A stretch of 64,000 bases of DNA from Brenneria rubrifaciens. Lineage in GTDB: Bacteria > Pseudomonadota > Gammaproteobacteria > Enterobacterales > Enterobacteriaceae. Made by a program: the position numbers and the translations under genes. This document shows positions 29,841-38,641 of this stretch, in pieces (position 1 is the first letter of the stretch; each line of letters begins with the position of its first letter). Location: positions 434,001-498,000 of the forward strand of contig NZ_CP034035.1 of NCBI RefSeq assembly GCF_005484945.1. The letters run 5' to 3'. The notes beneath the pieces are model-generated. The model was not told the origin of the DNA, searched no databases, and was given only the letters and a program-made list of their open reading frames with translations.

Positions 29841-30545
29841 TTACAGCATATCCAGGCGCTCTTTTTCCACCCACTTCGCGTCTTCCGCGTCACAAACCGC
29901 GGCAATAAAGATCACATCCGTTGAGGCGTTTACGGCGGTTTCCGCAGAATCCTGGAGGAGTACGCCGATGATGAAACCCACCGCCACAACCTGCTTGGCG
30001 ATGTCGTTTGAAATGCCAAACAGACGGCATGCCAGCGGGATAAGCATGCCACGCTGGAAGCGACCACGCTAAGCAGCAGAGCCGTCGGCAAATCGACATC
30101 AATGCTCGGTAGCGTATTGGCCGCCGCCAGCGTCAGTACGGTAATGGTGATGGCCGCGCCAGCCATGTTGATGGTGGCGCCCAGAGGAATAGCGGCGGAG
30201 TAAGTATCTTCCTCCAGATTCAATTTACGACACAGTTCCATATTCACCGGGATGTTGGCGGCGGAACTACGGGTAAAAAAGGCGGTCACGCCGCTTTCCC
30301 GCAGACAGCGAAGGACCGGCGGATCAGGATTTATTGGCTTTTTTCCCTGCTGGTGGTTGGCGATGGAGGCCATGACCGACATCAGAACTGGCACCGGGGC
30401 CACGGCTTTCCGCGCGCCAACGAACAAAGAGCCCGATAACCCGGCGGCGAGCGCGGCCGGCGTGGAGCGCAACGCCAGAATGATACCGGCGACGAGTCCC
30501 AGAAGAAATTTGTTGGACCAGACTGCCTTGAGTAACGTACTGCAA
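29841..30545 (-). pseudogene. sstT: Broken sodium/serine-threonine symporter SstT
   Basis: Pieces of SstT appear in different frames on the minus strand: an N-terminal GSLVQQI, then [10 protein letters not shown] and [12 protein letters not shown], then a jump to [20 protein letters not shown] and [15 protein letters not shown], and finally [20 protein letters not shown] with SSTDV-like sequence. Compared with the roughly 414-residue E. coli protein there is an early frameshift, an internal deletion of well over 100 residues, and a further small deletion removing the glycine-rich CGASGVAGGS region. The gene cannot make a working transporter. Its place beside alx matches E. coli. Confidence 0.92.
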
Positions 30546-30767
30546 AAAATGTGACTGATTATTGTTTTAATAATTTTGACGGCGTGACCATTTCTGAGAT
30601 GTGGCTGTGTTTTACAAATGCATTACCGATGACGCTCACTGAACACCGGGTTATGTTCCATTCCGTATCCAAATGTGTTTGCGCGCATCAGTACAGGGAA
30701 AAATGAAATCTGGAAAAGGGCGGAAGCCGTTTTTATCACGCAGGTCGGGATTCATTCATGCATGAGT

Positions 30768-30799
30768 CTCTCCGTCCCCGATGATGCGGGCACGGAGAG
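30768..30799 (-). terminator. Hairpin downstream of alx
   Basis: CTCTCCGT (30768-30775) pairs with ACGGAGAG (30792-30799), 15 bases past the alx stop on the minus strand. Confidence 0.6.
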
Positions 30800-30813
30800 C
30801 GCGAACAGCGAGT

Positions 30814-31767
30814 TTATTGAGCGGCGCGTCGGTTAACCCAAACGTTAATCAACAGGGTGAGAGCCAAAATACCGGCAACCACGCCGAGCGACACGGCAAT
30901 CGGAATGTGGAAGATATCAATCAACATCATCTTGATGCCGATAAAGACCAGAATAACGGACAGACCGTATTTCAGCAGAGAGAAACGCTCGGCCACGCCC
31001 GCCAGCAGGAAATACATGGCGCGCAATCCCAAAATTGCAAACAGGTTAGATGTTAAGACAATAAAGGGATCGGTTGTGACGGCAAAAATGGCCGGAATAC
31101 TGTCAACGGCAAAAATCACATCGCTGATTTCCACCAGAATCAAAACCAGAAAAAGCGGCGTGGCGTAAAGCAGTCCGTTGCGACGGACGAAAAATCTGTC
31201 GTTTTCGATATTGTCGGTCATGCGCAGATGCCCGCGCAGCCAGCGGACCAGCGGTTTATCGCCAATCGAGTTGTCGTCTTCACTGGCCAGCGCCATCTTG
31301 ATGCCGGTAAACAACAGGAAAGCGCCGAAGACATACAGCAACCACTGGAACTGGGTGACCAGCCAACTGCCGCCAAACACCATCAGCGTTCTCAGCACAA
31401 TGGCCCCCAGCACGCCGTAAATCAGAACGCGCCGCTGATATTGCGGCGGAACGGAGAAATAGCTGAAGAGCATCAGCCAGACGAAGACGTTATCGACGGC
31501 GAGCGCTTTCTCAATCAAATAACCGGTTAGGAAGGCCAGAGACTGGGCGTTGGCAACCTCGCGTCCCATCGTTTCATCCAGATACCACCAGAAGCCCGCG
31601 TTGAACAGTAAAGAGAGCGTCACCCAAACAACGGACCATGCGGCCGCTTGTTTGAATGTCATCACCGTCGATCCTTTCTTACCTTGATAGAGAAGATCGA
31701 TGGCCAGCATAACAATAACAATGACAGCGAAGCTGCCCCATAACCATGGCGTGCCAATGGTGTGCAT
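30814..31767 (-). CDS. alx: Alx, TerC-family manganese exporter
   Basis: A 317-residue TerC-family integral membrane protein close to E. coli Alx, with about nine helices. Conserved acidic membrane motifs are [14 protein letters not shown] and [18 protein letters not shown]. Alx is linked to Mn2+ export and alkaline response. The start at 31767 matches E. coli and has AAGGAT upstream; a longer in-frame start would run into the riboswitch terminator. Expression is expected to depend on the yybP-ykoY element just upstream. Confidence 0.95.
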   Translation of the reverse strand: MHTIGTPWLWGSFAVIVIVMLAIDLLYQGKKGSTVMTFKQAAAWSVVWVTLSLLFNAGFWWYLDETMGREVANAQSLAFLTGYLIEKALAVDNVFVWLMLFSYFSVPPQYQRRVLIYGVLGAIVLRTLMVFGGSWLVTQFQWLLYVFGAFLLFTGIKMALASEDDNSIGDKPLVRWLRGHLRMTDNIENDRFFVRRNGLLYATPLFLVLILVEISDVIFAVDSIPAIFAVTTDPFIVLTSNLFAILGLRAMYFLLAGVAERFSLLKYGLSVILVFIGIKMMLIDIFHIPIAVSLGVVAGILALTLLINVWVNRRAAQ

Positions 31768-31787
31768 AGCATTATCCTTTGAAAATG

Positions 31788-31972
31788 AAACAAAAACGGC
31801 CAACATCGGAAGACGCTGGCCGCTTTATCATTCAGCCACAAATGAACCTCGCCTTCCGGCAAGGTCTCACTTACAACGAAAATGAAATCGTTTCATTTCA
31901 AGTTGCCCGGTAACCGGGTGCGTTACGCACCGTAATGACGATTAACCGGCGGAAAAGTTACTCCCCTTTGCC
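31788..31972 (-). promoter_or_regulatory. yybP-ykoY (manganese) riboswitch with terminator
   Basis: The minus-strand leader of alx holds the conserved 5' element AAAGGGGAGTAAC (near 31957-31970) and the 3' element GAGACCTTGCCGGAAGGCGA followed by TTCATTTGTG (about 31840-31868), as in the E. coli alx leader. The aptamer is followed by a terminator hairpin CGGCCAGCG...(CG)TTGGCCG and a T-run (31788-31823), before the alx ribosome site. Mn2+ or high pH is expected to favour read-through. Confidence 0.87.
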
Positions 31973-32153
31973 CGTCAAAAGATAGGTGAAAACCTGATCC
32001 CGGTCAAATAATTATCCCGGCGCTTGGTGTGTCGCTCTTTCCGCCGTCACGCTACCGGCAGGGCGCCTGTTTCAAAGCGCGCCGAGAAAAACATTTACTG
32101 GTGCGCTATTTTAGGGGATAAACAGCGCAAAACCGATGACTCAGGAGAGGCGA

Positions 32154-33293
32154 ATGAGCCAACTCGAACTGGAAACGCGTAGTCTGACTTTGGTGCGTTA
32201 TCCTCAGGTGGCGGATAACTTTGCGCTACAGGCGTGGGAAGCCGCGGATGAATTCTTGCTGCGTGAACTCGCCATGATGGAAATCATTCCTGGGCCGCGT
32301 CTGATTTTTAATGACGCTTTTGGCGCGCTGGCTTGTGGTTTGCAGGCGCAATCACCTGTCAGCATCAGCGATTCTTACGTCAGCCAGTTGGCGACGCGTC
32401 ACAATCTGGCGCTGAACGGTTTTCGGGAGAGTTCGGTAGAACTGCTGAATAGTCTGGAGACGTTGCCTGCCGATCCAGCGCTGGTGGTGATCAAAATTCC
32501 GAAAACCACGGCGCTGTTAGAACATCAACTGCGCATGCTGCGTAAGGTGATTACCCCGCAGACGCGTATTATTGCCGGAGCGAAAGCCCGTGATATTCAT
32601 ACATCAACATTACAGCTGTTTGAACGCATTCTGGGGCCGACCAAAACCTCGTTGGCCTGGAAAAAGGCGCGTTTGATTCACTGTGTATTCGCTGATTTGA
32701 CAGTAAGTGAGCAACCACTGACTTTTGTTTGGGATTTGGAAGAGTACGGATATCGCATCCATAACCATGCGAATGTCTTTTCACGCGGTGGCCTGGATAT
32801 TGGCGCGCGTTTTTTCATGCAGCACCTTCCACAGCGACTGCAAGGGAAAATCGTTGATTTAGGCTGCGGTAATGGGGTTATCGGGCTGACGGCCTTGTCG
32901 GTCAACCCGGAAGCGTTTGTCAGTTTCTTTGATGAATCCTATATGGCGGTGGCGTCCAGCGAAAGGAATGTCGAGGTTAACCGCCCGCAAGATAAAGACC
33001 GCTGCGGTTTCGCCGTGAATCACGGGCTGGCGGGTGTCGGGCGCGAGACATTACAGGCGGTACTGTGCAATCCCCCGTTCCATCAGCAGCAGGCGGTGAC
33101 AGACGAAATTGCCTGGCAGATGTTTCTTGATGCCCGTCGTTGCCTTCAGATCGGGGGCGAATTACGCATTGTGGGTAATCGCCATCTGGATTACTTCCAT
33201 AAACTGAAACGTCTGTTTGGCAACGTTGAGACCATCGCCAGCAACCCCAAGTTTGTGGTGCTGCGGGCGGTGAAAACGGCGGCGTCTGGTTAA
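32154..33293 (+). CDS. rlmG: 23S rRNA m2G1835 methyltransferase RlmG
   Basis: A 379-residue methyltransferase that makes m2G1835 in 23S rRNA. The duplicated N domain is followed by a catalytic domain with the SAM site [11 protein letters not shown] and the NPPF motif in [10 protein letters not shown]. The ATG at 32154 follows AGGAG and fits E. coli RlmG; an ATG six codons upstream is in frame. It is divergent from alx. Confidence 0.94.
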   Translation: MSQLELETRSLTLVRYPQVADNFALQAWEAADEFLLRELAMMEIIPGPRLIFNDAFGALACGLQAQSPVSISDSYVSQLATRHNLALNGFRESSVELLNSLETLPADPALVVIKIPKTTALLEHQLRMLRKVITPQTRIIAGAKARDIHTSTLQLFERILGPTKTSLAWKKARLIHCVFADLTVSEQPLTFVWDLEEYGYRIHNHANVFSRGGLDIGARFFMQHLPQRLQGKIVDLGCGNGVIGLTALSVNPEAFVSFFDESYMAVASSERNVEVNRPQDKDRCGFAVNHGLAGVGRETLQAVLCNPPFHQQQAVTDEIAWQMFLDARRCLQIGGELRIVGNRHLDYFHKLKRLFGNVETIASNPKFVVLRAVKTAASG

Positions 33294-33405
33294 ATCATAT
33301 TGTCAACGGGACGCGGCCAAGCGCGGATAAGAGGTCGCCGGATTGTTTGTTGTCGCGGGCGTATGTCATTATAATTCGCCCGATAATCAATCGAAGGTAT
33401 CTTTT

Positions 33406-33702
33406 ATGTGGATTGAAGAGTTGGAAACGCGGCTGGAAGATGCATTGCAGACGCTGGAGCAAAGCGTTCAACAGCAGCAATATCAGTGGCGACACGACTG
33501 CCAGGAATTGCAGCAGCAACTGTTACTGGCTAAACAGCGTGAAGCACAACTTTCTTCCCAGGTTGAGCAATTGCTGGCGCAGTTGAACGCGATTGATAGC
33601 TCGCCGGAACGTAATCCGCTGCTGCAAAAAGTCAAAATGATCGGCGCCCACCTTGACGCTTTGGCCAGGGACGCCGAGGCATTCAACCGTTCGCTGCCAT
33701 AA
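33406..33702 (+). CDS. Small coiled-coil protein of unknown function
   Basis: A 98-residue, glutamine-rich, almost entirely helical protein I do not recognise. Residues 1-65 (MWIEELETRLEDALQTLEQ onward) form a heptad-like coiled coil, followed by a short region SSPERNPLLQKVKMIG. There is no signal peptide or membrane segment. The ATG at 33406 follows GAAGG. It starts about 110 bases after rlmG and may have its own promoter. The good ribosome site and coding pattern make it a likely real gene. Confidence 0.7.
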   Translation: MWIEELETRLEDALQTLEQSVQQQQYQWRHDCQELQQQLLLAKQREAQLSSQVEQLLAQLNAIDSSPERNPLLQKVKMIGAHLDALARDAEAFNRSLP

Positions 33703-33943
33703 CCCGCTTTAACTGGGTGGCGCGGCGGTTCAGGTTCTGCTGTGAAGTAACTCATCACCGGTTTAACGTAATTCTCTCTCTCCCTTACACAATTCCATCG
33801 AACCCTCCACAATTGCCGCAAATGTGAAGTTATTGCTTGCAGAGATTTACCCTTGCTCTAATTAACTGAAATTGCCGGACCTATACTTTATCCCGATAGC
33901 ACGACAACGGTCGTCAATAAGTCAAACCTGAGTGAGGGATATA

Positions 33944-34432
33944 ATGATGCGTAAATTAACCGCGATGTTGGTGGCTTCTTCTCTGGCGTTGAGTACGGTG
34001 GGTATTGCCCAGGCGAATGAAGCGCCTAAAGGTCCAATGCCGGACGCCAGAATGATGAAAGACGGAAGAGCACATCATGGTATGGAAATGGAAAAGATGT
34101 TCAACGGGCTGAATCTGACCGAGGCGCAGAAACAGCAGATTAAGGAAATTAAAGATGCGGCTCACGAAAACAGGCGTAAAGCCATGCAGGATGAACGCCG
34201 CGAACTGCATAGCTTGGTTACATCGGATACCTTTGATGCGGCAAAAGCGCAGGCGCAACTGGATAAGGCGGATGCAGCGCGCAAAGCCAACATGCTGAGC
34301 GCATTGGAAACGCAGAATAAGATTTATAACATCCTGACGCCTGAGCAGAAGAAACAATACAATGAGAATTATGAAAAACGACTGACTCAACAGCCTAAAC
34401 GCGGTGGTATGGAAAAACCGCCTGTCGAGTAA
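33944..34432 (+). CDS. spy: Spy-type periplasmic chaperone
   Basis: A 162-residue CpxP/Spy-family ATP-independent periplasmic chaperone. A signal peptide (MMRKLTAMLVASSLALSTVG, then cleavage near AQA) precedes a helical cradle with two LTxxQ motifs, LTEAQKQQIKEI and LTPEQKKQYNENY, as in E. coli Spy. The N terminus of the mature form is rich in methionine and histidine. GAGGG lies five bases before the ATG. It should protect envelope proteins during folding stress, and Cpx/Bae control is expected from E. coli but no clear CpxR box was found. Confidence 0.92.
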   Translation: MMRKLTAMLVASSLALSTVGIAQANEAPKGPMPDARMMKDGRAHHGMEMEKMFNGLNLTEAQKQQIKEIKDAAHENRRKAMQDERRELHSLVTSDTFDAAKAQAQLDKADAARKANMLSALETQNKIYNILTPEQKKQYNENYEKRLTQQPKRGGMEKPPVE

Positions 34433-34645
34433 ATTGTTCTCATTGCTAAAGACTGCCGGATCTCTCCCTTGCTTCGTGTTGTACTGCGATGGAGAGGTTC
34501 GGCGGTTTTGTTGGTTAAGACTCCTGGCTGGCGGCAAAAACCGCGTGAGCGCTTCGTGCGCGGATTTTTCATCCCTATCTTGACCTTCCCCTTACTGGAA
34601 CGTCTACTCTCAAAGAGAAATTTGACTGGCGAATAAGAGGTTGCG

Positions 34646-35008
34646 ATGAAAAAAGTGAATCTGTTAATTACGGCGGCCTTACTGTCGCCGCTCTGGGCTT
34701 TTGCTGCGGATAATGCTCACAGTGGGCATGGCGCCGGGGATGATACGGCGTCATCTCAACAGGCTTACAAGAAAGGGATGGATGAGATGCATACCCGGAT
34801 GATGGAGGGGATGCAGTCCAGTGATCCCGATGTTGCTTTCGCCAAAGGCATGATAGCCCACCATCAGGGGGCGATTGACATGGCGAAGACCGAGCTCGAA
34901 TATGGCAAAGACCCGGCGCTACGTAAGTTGGCCGAGGCGATTATCAAAGCGCAGCAGCCGGAAATCGATCAAATGCAGGCCTGGTTGGAAAAGCACAATA
35001 AGCCCTAA
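34646..35008 (+). CDS. DUF305/CopM-family secreted protein
   Basis: A 120-residue secreted DUF305 protein with a signal peptide (residues 1-20, ending AFA) and the family core FAKGMIAHHQGAIDMAKTEL. Members are ferritin-like helical proteins, some of which (CopM) bind copper in the periplasm; the His- and Met-rich N terminus (HSGHGAGDD, MHTRMMEGM) supports metal binding. It is 213 bases after spy and is followed by a strong terminator. Confidence 0.85.
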   Translation: MKKVNLLITAALLSPLWAFAADNAHSGHGAGDDTASSQQAYKKGMDEMHTRMMEGMQSSDPDVAFAKGMIAHHQGAIDMAKTELEYGKDPALRKLAEAIIKAQQPEIDQMQAWLEKHNKP

Positions 35009-35142
35009 TTCATTCTGTGGCTGGCTGATTGGGTTTTACCTTCAGAAAAAATTTAGTGACATTTTTCACAAAATAAAATTCAGCGACAGCTTTCCCCCGC
35101 ATGGGCTTGTTAGAAATGGGGCTACCAGAATTTTATGGGCGA

Positions 35143-35192
35143 AACCGGGATCAAACAGCGTGTCACCCGCTGTTTGATCCCGGTTCTTTTGA
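35143..35192 (+). terminator. Perfect 18-bp stem terminator
   Basis: An 18-base arm at 35143-35160 (AACCGGGATCAAACAGCG) is perfectly complementary to 35168-35185 around a seven-base loop, followed by CTTTT. It marks the end of the DUF305 unit and the edge of the degraded region. The length of the stem is unusual for a simple terminator. Confidence 0.85.
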
Positions 35193-35298
35193 GTTTTTTA
35201 CCTGCTGGCACCGCTGATGACTATCGGACCTGTCGGTATCTAGCCTAATCCGTCAGCCTTCGCTCGATCCGGGGCGTTGTTGGGCACCAAAGAAAAAA

Positions 35299-35416
35299 AC
35301 TCAAGGCGCTGGCGCGCCATATGTTGAATATTGAAATTCAGGATACGCGGTTTCTGGTGCCAAGCGATCACATTAACTTTGCGGTCAATCGCCATAAAAA
35401 ACATGAAAATCCCTAA
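35299..35416 (+). pseudogene. C-terminal fragment of an unidentified protein
   Basis: One frame reads about 39 codons, LKALARHMLNIEIQDTRF then LVPSDHINFAVNRHKKHENP and a stop. It has strongly coding-like composition but no start, so it seems to be a gene tail left by rearrangement. Family not recognised. Confidence 0.4.
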
Positions 35417-35506
35417 TCTGGATCGCCACAGGTTTAACAGACACCTCAGAGTTATTTTTTTAGCTTAAAAAGAAGTGCCCAGAGCGGTAAGCGCCCTCCT
35501 TAAGAG

Positions 35507-35830
35507 TTCAAAATTGAATCGGTCAAACAGATTGTTGATCGCGGCCATTCGGTTTCCAGTGTGGCAGCACGCCTTGATACCACCACCCACGGTCTTTATG
35601 CTTGGGAAAAGACAATGCCTGCGCAGGAGGCTTCTTTCCTACGCTGAAAGTAGAATGTTTCCACGTTGAGCACTTTGCCAACCGGGAAATAATGCGAACA
35701 GCAGTGTTTGATTATATCGAGTGCGATTACAATCGCTGGTGTCGCCACAGTGCTTGAGGCGGACTAAACCCGGAACAACTTGAAAATCAGAACCTCGCTT
35801 AGGGTCGTGTCCACATTATGTGGGTAGGAT
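35507..35830 (+). mobile_element. IS3-family relic (OrfA start joined to OrfB end)
   Basis: The frame at 35507 reads FKIESVKQIVDRGHSVSSVA and GLYAWEK, the N terminus of an IS3-family OrfA. It is followed directly by the far C terminus of Orf[21 protein letters not shown], then [18 protein letters not shown] and QNLA. Nearly the whole transposase, including the DDE residues, is deleted. GTGTCCAC...GGGTAGGATCA after the stop resembles an IS3 terminal repeat. Confidence 0.85.
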
Positions 35831-35837
35831 CAATTCA

Positions 35838-35990
35838 ACACGCGGGAGGAGATGAAATCGGCGATATTTGAACATATTGAGATTGATTACAACCGGCATC
35901 GGCGACATAGTGCCAATGGCGGGCTGGGCCCGGTGCAATTTAAGGAAAGAAACCTCGCTTAGGGCTGTGTTCATTGTTGCCGGGCAAGAT
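35838..35990 (+). mobile_element. Second IS3-family OrfB tail
   Basis: The frame reads TREEMKSAIFEHIEIDYNRH, RRHSANGGLGPVQF and RNLA, then a stop at 35960-35962: the C-terminal end of another IS3-family transposase. It abuts the first relic, so one element inserted into or recombined with the other. Confidence 0.8.
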
Positions 35991-36531
35991 CATTTTTCTA
36001 TTTCATTTAGGCTGATAAAAGCCATTTCACGTTTTTCTGTTTTGAAAAGACGGATCTTTGCCAGAGGGTGAGGGGCGTTCCATTCATCTAGGCGTAAAAG
36101 TTCGTTAAATATGGTGCGGAAGTATGCTAATTCCGGATTCATCGTGCGAGGTGTAACCTGTCTTACGGTTTCAGAACGGGCAAGTTCTCCGCTTAAAGGT
36201 TTCTCGCGGTAGATAGAAAATAACCGGCCATTGAATTCTGTTGCTAATAGTTTTCCCATTTTTTTAGGCGTAGGTCATGGCACTTTTTCGGGTTTCCCCA
36301 TTTTGAGAGTAACGCCATGCGCACGAAATTTGATATCAACCAGATCGGCCGGGGTTCTTTTATCTTGTTTTCACCCAGCCAAGGTTTGTTCTCTGATTCG
36401 TCTTTGATGTAGCGCTCATAGGCCAGCGCTTCACCTTTGGTGGTAAATTGCTCGCGTATGCGCTTACCATCACGGTCATTGGGAAAACACTGTAATAGCC
36501 ACTTTCCTGATGGTTGTTTACTTATTGCCAT
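35990..36531 (-). pseudogene. int: Truncated P2-like phage integrase
   Basis: The minus strand starts MAISKQPSGKWLLQCFPNDR (36531), the arm-binding N terminus of P2-type integrases, then shifts frame near 36350 and continues as MGKLLATEFNGRLFSIYRE, TPRTMNPELAYFRTIF and PLAKIRLFKTEKREMAF. The sequence ends there, so the whole catalytic domain is missing. The break coincides with the IS3 relic. It is a dead integrase of the adjacent prophage remnant. Confidence 0.9.
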
Positions 36532-36686
36532 GTAGCCCCTGTTAGCTGAAAACTGTATTTTTTCTGTATATAAAAACAGTGGTCAACATTTGTAAGTATT
36601 AGAAATAAACATAGGCTTTGTATTTATGTTAAAGGTGATTAAGTTCAGGGATAACTCGCTATAATCAATTACCCTAATTTCCTCTA

Positions 36687-37565
36687 TCATTCATTTTCTT
36701 TATGACACTTAGAAGGAATCATCTCTTTAAAATGAGTAATAATTGATTGAATACTCGGTGGTTGTGCTGTATTTCCTGAAAATGCAGAGTCGACAGACAT
36801 ATTCCAATCTTTAAATACATTTATGGCATCTTCCTTAGACGCCGTAGAACCATATATCTGTAAGAAAATTTGGCCAAACATCAAAGCATGTTGGCGATCT
36901 TTTCTGCGAATTGATTCGTGTGTATACCTACGGGCATTACTAAAACATAGGTAAGAAAGCCATGATAATAGCCCAATACCTAATAGGCCACGAATAAATA
37001 GGTAAAACAAAGATACTTTATTTATATTTTCATTGTTTAATAAAAAATTTAACCCATTATTGAAAGTAAAGAAGGCGGCAATTATAGCACCAGCACAAGA
37101 GATGGCACCAAATATAGACCATCTATTTGACATTTTTATAAAGAAACCATCATCATCGTTTAATTTTTGTTTTACTTCTTCTACATAGTTAGGGATTTTT
37201 TCATCAATTCTTGTTTGTTGTAATGAACCTTTTAATGTTTTATTTTCCTCTTGCTGTTTGTTAATTGTATTATCTTTATGAATTAATTCTCTTTTTAACT
37301 TTTCAATATCTCGAACTAAATTTGTTAGTTCATTAGGTTTTATAATCTCATTTTTATTGTTTTTAGATAAGTTATCCATAGCTTCTTGCCTAGCGCCGAA
37401 TACTTCAGCTTGCGATAACATTAAGTCGAATTGATCATATTCACTTTTGATTAACATGTTTGTACAATCATTTATTGTATTCTGAGAAATTAACCCTTTT
37501 TCTTTTACGGATTGTAAATGTTTTAATCTTTTTATTATGTCTTGAGGATCAGGTTCTTTTTTCAT
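36687..37565 (-). CDS. AT-rich two-helix membrane protein, prophage cargo
   Basis: A 292-residue protein of unknown family. Residues 1-80 are helical and charged, 80-118 form a coiled coil rich in Lys, Glu and Gln, two membrane helices lie at about 149-168 and 185-208, and an 84-residue cytoplasmic-type tail follows (IRRKDRQHALMFGQIFLQIYG). The ATG at 37565 has AAGGAA eight bases upstream and lies 20 bases past the cI stop, so it would have been transcribed with the phage repressor. Codon and base composition are much more AT-rich than the core genes. It is the only long uninterrupted frame in the decayed prophage. Lysogenic-conversion or phage-defence function is an inference from position. 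Confidence 0.8.
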   Translation of the reverse strand: MKKEPDPQDIIKRLKHLQSVKEKGLISQNTINDCTNMLIKSEYDQFDLMLSQAEVFGARQEAMDNLSKNNKNEIIKPNELTNLVRDIEKLKRELIHKDNTINKQQEENKTLKGSLQQTRIDEKIPNYVEEVKQKLNDDDGFFIKMSNRWSIFGAISCAGAIIAAFFTFNNGLNFLLNNENINKVSLFYLFIRGLLGIGLLSWLSYLCFSNARRYTHESIRRKDRQHALMFGQIFLQIYGSTASKEDAINVFKDWNMSVDSAFSGNTAQPPSIQSIITHFKEMIPSKCHKENE

Positions 37566-37584
37566 AATGTAATTCCTTGTAAGA

Positions 37585-38147
37585 CTAGATATTTTTAATT
37601 TCAACTTGAATTTTCGAGAGAATTTTAATTTCATCCAACCCACAATCAAACGCCATAACAACCCCGCTAACACGCACTTTTCCCACGGGGGTACGGGGCA
37701 GATCGCGGACGCTGACTTCACCTTCCATCTCACCAGCTATTTACCATCTGTTACTTCATCAAACCTTACGATCGGCAGTGTAGATGATATCCCCATCCAG
37801 GATAACGATCGGGTCTTGCAGGTCATCGGGCAGGAACGCCTTATCAAACATATAATAGTTTGAATCGTAAAATTTTCCATTAATCAGCTTCTGGCGGGGA
37901 ATGTTAACAACGTCATTTTTCCCATCTTCATACATAGAGCCTTCACCAGTTGTTAGCCACTGTAGGGATACCTCGGTTTCTAAGACTCCCAGTATCACCC
38001 AGTCACAAGGAAAAATGTCACGCATGTAGCGCGTGGCTAAAATGCTTTTCGATCTTCCTAAGTGTCACATAAGGCTTGTCTGGTACTAAAGCCATATGCC
38101 TCTACAAGACGCTCAATAGCGCCACGCCCGCCGTTAGTAAAATTCAT
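37585..38147 (-). pseudogene. Frameshifted phage CI-type repressor
   Basis: The minus strand begins MNFTNGGRGAIERLVEAYGF at 38147 (HTH domain of P2-like/CI repressors), changes frame near 38060 and continues as SKSILATRYMRDIFPCDW, VSLQWLTTGEG and NIPRQKLINGKF. After a stop at 37759-37761 more frame changes and a nonsense codon lead to EGEVSVRDLPRTPVGKVRVS and MAFDCGLDEIKI, ending at 37585. This matches the full length of a Phage_CI_repr/S24-type repressor with several lesions. It cannot hold lysogeny. Confidence 0.88.
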
Positions 38148-38234
38148 GTGATTCCAAAAGCAATCTCGGTATCTGCAAAGATTCCCAAATCGAACAAGTA
38201 CCACCAAATATCACTACATATAGGATATTGCATT

Positions 38235-38456
38235 ATGAGACCTAACATTACAATCACCATTCCTGAACCTTACCTGCCTTTAGCTGAGTATTTCCGCCGT
38301 ACTACAATGGATAAGTCAACTGCCCGCCTCCTAATGATTAAAGATGGCCGTATGCCTATCAAATATAAAAGTGATGAAAAAGGCTTAGTAGAAATCAACA
38401 TGGCCGCACTCACTGTTCAAATCCTGGCAGATTGCAAAATTGTACTTACTGTCTGA
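38235..38456 (+). CDS. cox: Cox-like phage regulatory protein
   Basis: A 73-residue protein resembling the P2 Cox/Apl family (excisionase and repressor of the early lysogenic promoter): LAEYFRRTTMDKSTARLLM is a putative helix-turn-helix followed by KDGRMPIKYK and VEINMAALTVQI. It is divergent from cI, the typical P2-like switch arrangement. The ATG at 38235 has TAGGA some 12 bases upstream. The frame is intact although its neighbours are not. Confidence 0.7.
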   Translation: MRPNITITIPEPYLPLAEYFRRTTMDKSTARLLMIKDGRMPIKYKSDEKGLVEINMAALTVQILADCKIVLTV

Positions 38457-38489
38457 TTGCGATTCTGAGAGAGATAACAGGGGGTTGCC

Positions 38490-38639
38490 ATGTTTGATTA
38501 TCAAATCTCTAAACACCCACATTTTGATGCTGCTTGCGCTTTCTGTTGAAGCCCGGTTCTAATTAACCCCGATGATGGCTGCAGCCGTGGATGTAATGAG
38601 TTCGTGCGCTATGCCGGGTTTAGTGTGAGGGGGAAATAG
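38490..38639 (+). pseudogene. Small phage gene with one in-frame stop
   Basis: A 50-codon frame MFDYQISKHPHFDAACAFC, TGA, then SPVLINPDDGCSRGCNEFVR onward to a stop. It looks like an early gene of P2-like phages with a single nonsense codon at codon 20. The GGGGTT ribosome-like site remains upstream. Confidence 0.6.
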
Positions 38640-38641
38640 TG

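Noticed and set aside
28259..29905. Long open frame (548 codons) on the minus strand opposite uxaC
   Set aside because: It mirrors the codon pattern of uxaC, a strongly conserved gene, and its translation shows no domain; it is an antisense shadow.
31880..31898. AAATGAAATCGTTTCATTT resembles a KdgR pectinolysis operator
   Set aside because: The centre is three bases, not the five of the KdgR consensus, and the palindrome lies inside the alx riboswitch leader, where it is better explained as an RNA hairpin.
37606..37863. 85-codon plus-strand frame opposite the CI repressor
   Set aside because: It is antisense to the recognisable repressor remnant and has no start signals.
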